This document shows positions 60,068 to 64,000 of a DNA stretch of 64,000 nucleotides, piece after piece. The stretch's first letter is position 1, and each line of letters opens with the position of its first letter. The notes beneath the pieces were generated by a model, which was not told where the DNA came from, did no database searches, and was given only the letters and a program-made list of their open reading frames with translations. The position numbers were made by a program, and so were the translations under genes. The DNA is from an uncultured Bacteroides sp. (lineage in GTDB: Bacteria; Bacteroidota; Bacteroidia; Cytophagales; Cyclobacteriaceae): the NCBI GenBank assembly GCA_902168185.1, contig CABHOV010000041.1, forward strand, positions 248,001 through 312,000, in the 5' to 3' direction.

Positions 60068-60658
60068 TTAAAAGGATTCACCGATCCAAAAAACGTCTTC
60101 AGAATATACCGTGATAGTGCCATCCTGTGTCGCTTTAAAGCGGTCACCATCAGCAGTTAAGCCATTTAATTTAAAATTTTGACCTGCGCTGTTTTTATGG
60201 ATGTATAGGGATGAATCAGCTGCGATCCATTTTTCAAAATATTTTTTATGAAGCGACCATTTATAGTCATGATTCATCAATACAATCTGAACCTGTGGAT
60301 ATTCTAAAGCAAAGTGAAATCTGTTTTCAACATGTTCGGCAATGATAGTAACGGCTAAGTTTTTTGACGTAATTAAAAATGAAAAAGCATGCGCCAACGG
60401 ATCTTCATCCACAGGATAAGAAAGTATCTTAACCGGATATTGGTCTATTAATTTTTCACGCAACGTAGGCGCTGTACGCGCATCCGCCAGTACAACATCT
60501 ATTTTAATTCCCCACAACAGGACTTCATCCAATGCAGTATCAATGACAATCACCAGGGGAGCCCACTCCAGTAAAGGTTGCACAAGCTCCAGCGACAATG
60601 CATCGGCAATGAGCAATGCAGGTTCCTGGCCTTCTTTTACGAAATGATGTGATGACAC
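60068..60658 (-). CDS. Thiamin pyrophosphokinase-like protein, divergent
   Basis: The 196-residue protein has the fold pattern of thiamin pyrophosphokinase: LVIVIDTALDEVLLWGIKIDVVLADARTA aligns with the family's AADGGAN...GxxPDxxxGDFDS region (short form here: IKIDVVLADARTA), and YPVDEDPLAHAF replaces the usual KDxTDxExA loop. The acidic residues of the GDFDS site are partly lost (ADART). So it may be a catalytically changed or inactive relative. There are no other thi genes next to it. Confidence in the fold is moderate and in activity low. Confidence 0.5.
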   Translation of the reverse strand: MSSHHFVKEGQEPALLIADALSLELVQPLLEWAPLVIVIDTALDEVLLWGIKIDVVLADARTAPTLREKLIDQYPVKILSYPVDEDPLAHAFSFLITSKNLAVTIIAEHVENRFHFALEYPQVQIVLMNHDYKWSLHKKYFEKWIAADSSLYIHKNSAGQNFKLNGLTADGDRFKATQDGTITVYSEDVFWIGESF

Positions 60659-60686
60659 TTGCTGGATTTTAAATTTGACTTAAAAA

Positions 60687-60738
60687 TAACGGATAGCAGG
60701 CTAACGATAACTGGTAACGATTCACGGATTACGGTTAA
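60687..60738 (+). repeat. Degenerate tandem heptanucleotide repeat (7 units) upstream of the DUF4254 gene
   Basis: Consecutive heptamers with no gap: TAACGGA, TAGCAGG, CTAACGA, TAACTGG, TAACGAT, TCACGGA, TTACGGT, then TAA. The consensus TAACGGA/T equals that of the array at 24016-24064 (opposite strand). It lies in the gap between two divergent genes. Confidence 0.8.
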
Positions 60739-60761
60739 ATTGCGATCTAATTATTTCGATT

Positions 60762-61370
60762 ATGCTATCTGCAATTCAATGCTATAATGTTTTTGAACAG
60801 AGTATTCTGGATTATCACGTTCACGATCATGTGGACACTCCCATCAAAAATAATTATCCGTCAGAGAGTTTTGAGTTTTTATTATATGCTAAGAACTGGA
60901 TCGATACCGTGCAGTGGCATCTCGAGGATATTATTCGGTTGCCTGAAATAAATCCTGCAGAAGGTATTCAGCTGAAGCGAAGAATAGATAAATCTAATCA
61001 GGATCGAACAGATATGGTGGAGAAGGTTGATGATTATTTTCTCGATCAATTTAAAAATGTAGTTCCAAAACCTGGAGCGCGTATAAATTCAGAAACGCCA
61101 GCATGGTTACTCGATCGCATGAGCATTTTGATGCTGAAGATTTATCACATGAAAGAACAGACTGAGCGGAAAGATGCGAGTGCTGAACATATAGCGAAGT
61201 GCCAGGCTAAACTTTCAATATTAATGGAACAGAAAACAGACATGCAACTTGCGTTTGATGAACTGATTGAAGATATAGGTCAGGGTAATCGCAGATTCAA
61301 AGTATATCGCCAGATGAAGATGTACAATGATGCTTCATTGAATCCGATGTTGTACGGTCAGAAAAAATAA
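60762..61370 (+). CDS. DUF4254 protein
   Basis: The 202-residue, mostly helical soluble protein begins AIQCYNVFEQSILDYHVHD and has AKNWIDTVQWHLEDIIR, IDKSNQDRTDMVEKVDD and PGARINSETPAWLLDRMSIL, which I recognise as the DUF4254 family of Bacteroidota. Function unknown. It lies 6 bases upstream of a GT9 glycosyltransferase, a neighbourhood that suggests surface glycan synthesis. Confidence 0.82.
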   Translation: MLSAIQCYNVFEQSILDYHVHDHVDTPIKNNYPSESFEFLLYAKNWIDTVQWHLEDIIRLPEINPAEGIQLKRRIDKSNQDRTDMVEKVDDYFLDQFKNVVPKPGARINSETPAWLLDRMSILMLKIYHMKEQTERKDASAEHIAKCQAKLSILMEQKTDMQLAFDELIEDIGQGNRRFKVYRQMKMYNDASLNPMLYGQKK

Positions 61371-61376
61371 TACGTT

Positions 61377-62429
61377 TTGAAGAAGATACTTATACTTCGG
61401 TTTTCAGCAATGGGTGACGTTGCGTTGCTTGTGCCGGTTGTCAAGTCACTGACTGCTGCTTATCCGGATGTTGAGGTAACCGTAGTGACAAGGCCGAAAT
61501 TCGGTCCCATGTTTTTTGATATAGAACGTGTCACAGTTTTTCCTGCAGATGTTGACTATACATATACCGGTATATTTGGTCTTCGCGATCTCTTTCGTAA
61601 ACTGATGCGAAAGGGACCGTATGATCTGGTGATGGATCTGCACGATCACATTCGCACCAAGATCCTGCGATCGCTTTTCAAACTCTTTGGTTCACGTGTA
61701 GTGGTGTTTGAAAAAGGACGGGCAGAGAAAAAATCATTCAGTCGTAAAGAGAATAAAATAACGACACCTCTACCGCATACCGTAGAGCGGTATTACAAGG
61801 CGTTTGAAAAAGCGGGCTATCCTTTTAAGATGCTCGAAGCCCCATACCTCTCGTTGAGTGAATCTATACAAAGTGCTTCAGGATGGTTCGGGTATAAAAA
61901 ATCGATGGAGGTCACCAAGTGGATTGGTATAGCGCCTTTCGCTATGCACAAATCAAAAATATGGCCGCTTGAAAATTATCCGCTCCTAATTGAATCTATA
62001 CTACAGAAGACTCCAGCTAAATTTTTCTTGTTCGGAGGAGGTGAAAAAGAGATCAAATTTTTTGAATCACTAAAGCAAAAATTTCCGAAGAACTGTGAAG
62101 TTATAGCAGGGCAATTAAAACTTCGTCAGGAGATCGCTTTGATGCAACATCTGGACCTGATGCTTTGTGTAGATTCTTCCAATATGCACCTCGCAGCTTT
62201 ATCGGGAACACCGTTGCTTTCCATTTGGGGAGGTACACATCCGGACGTTGGATTTGGTCCCTATAATTACGCTTACGAAACGAATATAGTGCAGATCAGC
62301 CGTGAAGAATTGTCTTGCAGACCCTGCTCTGTTTATGGAAGAGAAAAATGTTTTCGCGGAGATTTTGCATGTCTGAACCGGATCACTCCGGAAATGGTTT
62401 CAGAAAGAGTATTGCAACGCTTTCAATAG
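61377..62429 (+). CDS. Glycosyltransferase family 9 (heptosyltransferase-like)
   Basis: The 350-residue protein has the GT9 N-terminal KKILILRFSAMGDVALLVPVV and C-terminal HLDLMLCVDSSNMHLAALSGTPLLSIWGGTHPDVGFGP (short form: DSSNMHLAALSGTP and IWGGTHPD), matching ADP-heptose:LPS heptosyltransferases. CSVYGREKC near the end is common in the group. The frame starts at TTG 61377; there is no ATG upstream within the gap of 6 bases. Probably acts on LPS core or another surface glycan. Confidence 0.9.
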   Translation: MKKILILRFSAMGDVALLVPVVKSLTAAYPDVEVTVVTRPKFGPMFFDIERVTVFPADVDYTYTGIFGLRDLFRKLMRKGPYDLVMDLHDHIRTKILRSLFKLFGSRVVVFEKGRAEKKSFSRKENKITTPLPHTVERYYKAFEKAGYPFKMLEAPYLSLSESIQSASGWFGYKKSMEVTKWIGIAPFAMHKSKIWPLENYPLLIESILQKTPAKFFLFGGGEKEIKFFESLKQKFPKNCEVIAGQLKLRQEIALMQHLDLMLCVDSSNMHLAALSGTPLLSIWGGTHPDVGFGPYNYAYETNIVQISREELSCRPCSVYGREKCFRGDFACLNRITPEMVSERVLQRFQ

Positions 62430-62468
62430 ACGACTACAACAATTTCAACGCAAAGCACTATATATTTC

Positions 62469-63086
62469 ATGAATACTATCAACACGATTATTTTTGATTT
62501 GGGTGGAGTTTTAATTGACTGGAACCCGCGTTATCTATATCGCAAAATATTCAAGACGGAAGAAGAAGTTTCGTGGTTCCTCGAAAATATATGTACCAAT
62601 GAATGGAATGATGCACAGGATGCCGGCCGCTCATTTGAAGAAGCAACATTCGAGCTCATCACAAAACATCCGGAGTGGGAACAACCTATACGCGCGTGGT
62701 ACGATCGGTGGCAAGAAACAATTCCAGGACCGCTTCACGAGACCGTAGAGATTTTAAAGTATTTTAAAAACAACTCATCTCACAGGCTATATGCTCTCAC
62801 CAATTGGTCGGCTGAAACCTTTCCATGGGCACTTGATAACTTTGAATTTCTGCATTGGTTTGAAGGTATAGTAGTATCGGGTGTGGAGAAGACAAGAAAA
62901 CCGTTTCCTGATTTCTACAACATTCTCTTCGATCGATATAAAGTCAACCCTTCACAATCGCTTTTTATTGACGACAATATCAAGAATATAGAAGGTGCCA
63001 AAGCTGTAGGCTTACGCACTATTCATTTTCAATCGCCTGCACAAGTGAAAAAGGAACTACAGCAGTTGCAATTGATACCACTATAA
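62469..63086 (+). CDS. HAD-superfamily hydrolase, YihX-like
   Basis: The 205-residue protein begins TIIFDLGGVLIDWNPRYLYRKIF. The nucleophile is Asp10; the usual second Asp of DxD is Gly, as in YihX-type sugar-phosphate phosphatases (DLGNVIVD). Motif II is LTNWSAE, the lysine is in KTRKPFPDFY and motif IV is FIDDNIKNIEGAKAVGL. It probably dephosphorylates a sugar phosphate or similar metabolite. It starts 39 bases after the GT9 gene. Confidence 0.88.
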   Translation: MNTINTIIFDLGGVLIDWNPRYLYRKIFKTEEEVSWFLENICTNEWNDAQDAGRSFEEATFELITKHPEWEQPIRAWYDRWQETIPGPLHETVEILKYFKNNSSHRLYALTNWSAETFPWALDNFEFLHWFEGIVVSGVEKTRKPFPDFYNILFDRYKVNPSQSLFIDDNIKNIEGAKAVGLRTIHFQSPAQVKKELQQLQLIPL

Positions 63087-63162
63087 GAAAATCTTTCGGC
63101 AAAGACACACAGATCGCATTCAATGCAGTCTGCTTTAAAAATTATTGAAGAACGTTTTGCGT

Positions 63163-63170
63163 TACCTTTG
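63163..63170 (+). promoter_or_regulatory. -7 promoter element of queG
   Basis: TACCTTTG ends 5 bases before the queG ATG at 63176, again predicting a nearly leaderless message. A TTG at 63145-63147 may be the -33 element. Confidence 0.55.
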
Positions 63171-63175
63171 CAACC

Positions 63176-64000
63176 ATGCAACCGGCACAGTATACTCATC
63201 TTGTAAAAAATATAGCGACAGAGCTGGGCTTTAGTTTTTGTGGAATTTCAAAAGCGGAATTTTTGCATGAGGAAGCTCCGCGCCTCGAGGCATGGTTGAA
63301 GCGAAGCTATCAGGGGAAGATGAGCTACCTGGAGAATCACTTCGATAAAAGGCTTGACCCTGCATTACTTGTACCGGGCGCTAAATCTGTTGTCAGTCTG
63401 ATCTATAATTACTTTCCCAAAGAAGACTTGGCAAAAGAAGGACAATTTAAAATTGCCAAGTACGCCTATGGAGAAGATTATCACTTTGTAGTCAAAGACA
63501 AGTTGAAGCTTTTTATGGAGCGTTTGCAACAACAGGTTGGTGAAGTGAACGGTCGCGCCTTTGTAGATTCTGCACCGGTAATGGAACGGGCATGGGCGAA
63601 GAAAAGTGGACTAGGCTGGATCGGCAAAAATAGCTTGCTGCTTAACAAGCAGATGGGTAGCTTTTTCTTTCTCGCAGAATTGATCCTCGATCTTGAACTG
63701 GAATACGATGGACCTGTAAAAGATTATTGCGGAACGTGTACTGCCTGTATAGATGCTTGCCCTACTGATGCTATAGCAGAGCCTTATGTTGTTGATGGGA
63801 GCAAGTGTATATCTTACTTTACCATAGAGTTAAAGGAAGAGATACCCAATGATGTAAAGGGTAAATTTGAGAATTGGATTTTCGGATGTGATATATGTCA
63901 GGATGTTTGTCCGTGGAATAGTTTTTCAAAACCACACCACGAGCCCAGGTTTATGCCCGATGGCGATCTTGAAAAAATGTCGTTGAAGGATTGGAAAGAA
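63176..64000 (+). CDS. queG: Epoxyqueuosine reductase QueG, cut by window edge
   Basis: An open frame from ATG 63176 to the right edge gives 275 residues without a stop. It has the cobalamin-binding N-terminal domain ([37 protein letters not shown] in part), [23 protein letters not shown] with the probable acid Asp131, and the two [4Fe-4S] clusters: C185, C188, C191 with C245, and C238, C241 with C195 and possibly C211 ([23 protein letters not shown]). It reduces epoxyqueuosine to queuosine in tRNA, the last step of Q synthesis. The C-terminus is outside the window. Confidence 0.96.
   Translation, partial: MQPAQYTHLVKNIATELGFSFCGISKAEFLHEEAPRLEAWLKRSYQGKMSYLENHFDKRLDPALLVPGAKSVVSLIYNYFPKEDLAKEGQFKIAKYAYGEDYHFVVKDKLKLFMERLQQQVGEVNGRAFVDSAPVMERAWAKKSGLGWIGKNSLLLNKQMGSFFFLAELILDLELEYDGPVKDYCGTCTACIDACPTDAIAEPYVVDGSKCISYFTIELKEEIPNDVKGKFENWIFGCDICQDVCPWNSFSKPHHEPRFMPDGDLEKMSLKDWKE

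Overview
The window looks like a chromosome segment of a Bacteroidota bacterium, most likely of the Cytophagales (Cytophagia). Support: Bacteroidota-type promoters (-7 element TAnnTTTG) in front of several genes; few Shine-Dalgarno sites; a SprE/PorW-type lipoprotein of the gliding/type IX secretion system; CarboxypepD_reg-like domains in six proteins, two of them TonB-dependent receptors; an AtpB with an N-terminal signal-like extension; an F-type ATPase operon without atpD/atpC; and a UbiA enzyme of the geranylgeranylglyceryl-phosphate type. No rRNA, tRNA, IS element, phage or CRISPR array was seen. Genus and species cannot be assigned from the sequence alone.

Layout. 1-5557 (minus): an overlapping unit porW/sprE - PBP1A - uvrC (uvrC is cut by the left edge). 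5667-13000 (plus): M23 peptidase, bactofilin, atpZ, two small accessory proteins and atpB-E-F-H-A-G, with a strong terminator-like hairpin between atpE and atpF. 13031-14445: a UbiA-like membrane protein overlapping a methyltransferase. 14446-17442 (minus): a LYS1-like dehydrogenase and a CtpA protease. 17699-18899: a RIC-like hemerythrin protein and the YqgF resolvase. 19319-23982: a siderophore-type uptake cluster (TonB receptor, DUF3325-like, DUF3649-like, PepSY protein). 24074-28454: peptide deformylase, a glutamine transaminase/omega-amidase pair, purH. 28690-34417: the complete rod-shape cluster mreB-mreC-mreD-mrdA-rodA. 34575-36594 (minus): frr, pyrH and an orphan biotin-carrier domain. 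36703-39389: promoter, TPP riboswitch, TonB receptor and terminator, a self-contained thiamin-responsive outer-membrane import unit. 39416: prenyltransferase. 40303-47302 (minus): selD, mnmH, a DUF5686 protein, nadD, gmk and an anti-sigma/ECF-sigma pair.

47476-51386 holds a vWA protein divergent from an ECF sigma gene, which overlaps a gene for an anti-sigma-like/CarboxypepD/TonB-C hybrid. 51473-52566 carries a cysteine-rich copper-storage protein, a 54-residue protein and a SemiSWEET. 53065-56499 carries gdhA, psd and a fatty-acid desaturase. 56494-59967 (minus) is a FecI-FecR pair followed not by a TonB receptor but by an STN-CarboxypepD protein with about ten 20-residue surface repeats. 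60068-64000 carries a thiamin-pyrophosphokinase-like protein, DUF4254, a GT9 glycosyltransferase, a HAD phosphatase and queG (cut by the right edge).

Most unusual signals: (i) a family of degenerate tandem heptanucleotide repeats (about TAACGGT) directly upstream of genes, clearest at 24016-24064 and 60687-60738; (ii) two sigma/anti-sigma systems whose partner proteins are domain hybrids (49983-51386 and 56494-58401); (iii) the terminator-like hairpin inside the atp operon; (iv) the TPP riboswitch driving an outer-membrane receptor; (v) an apparent preference for ATA isoleucine codons after T-ending codons.
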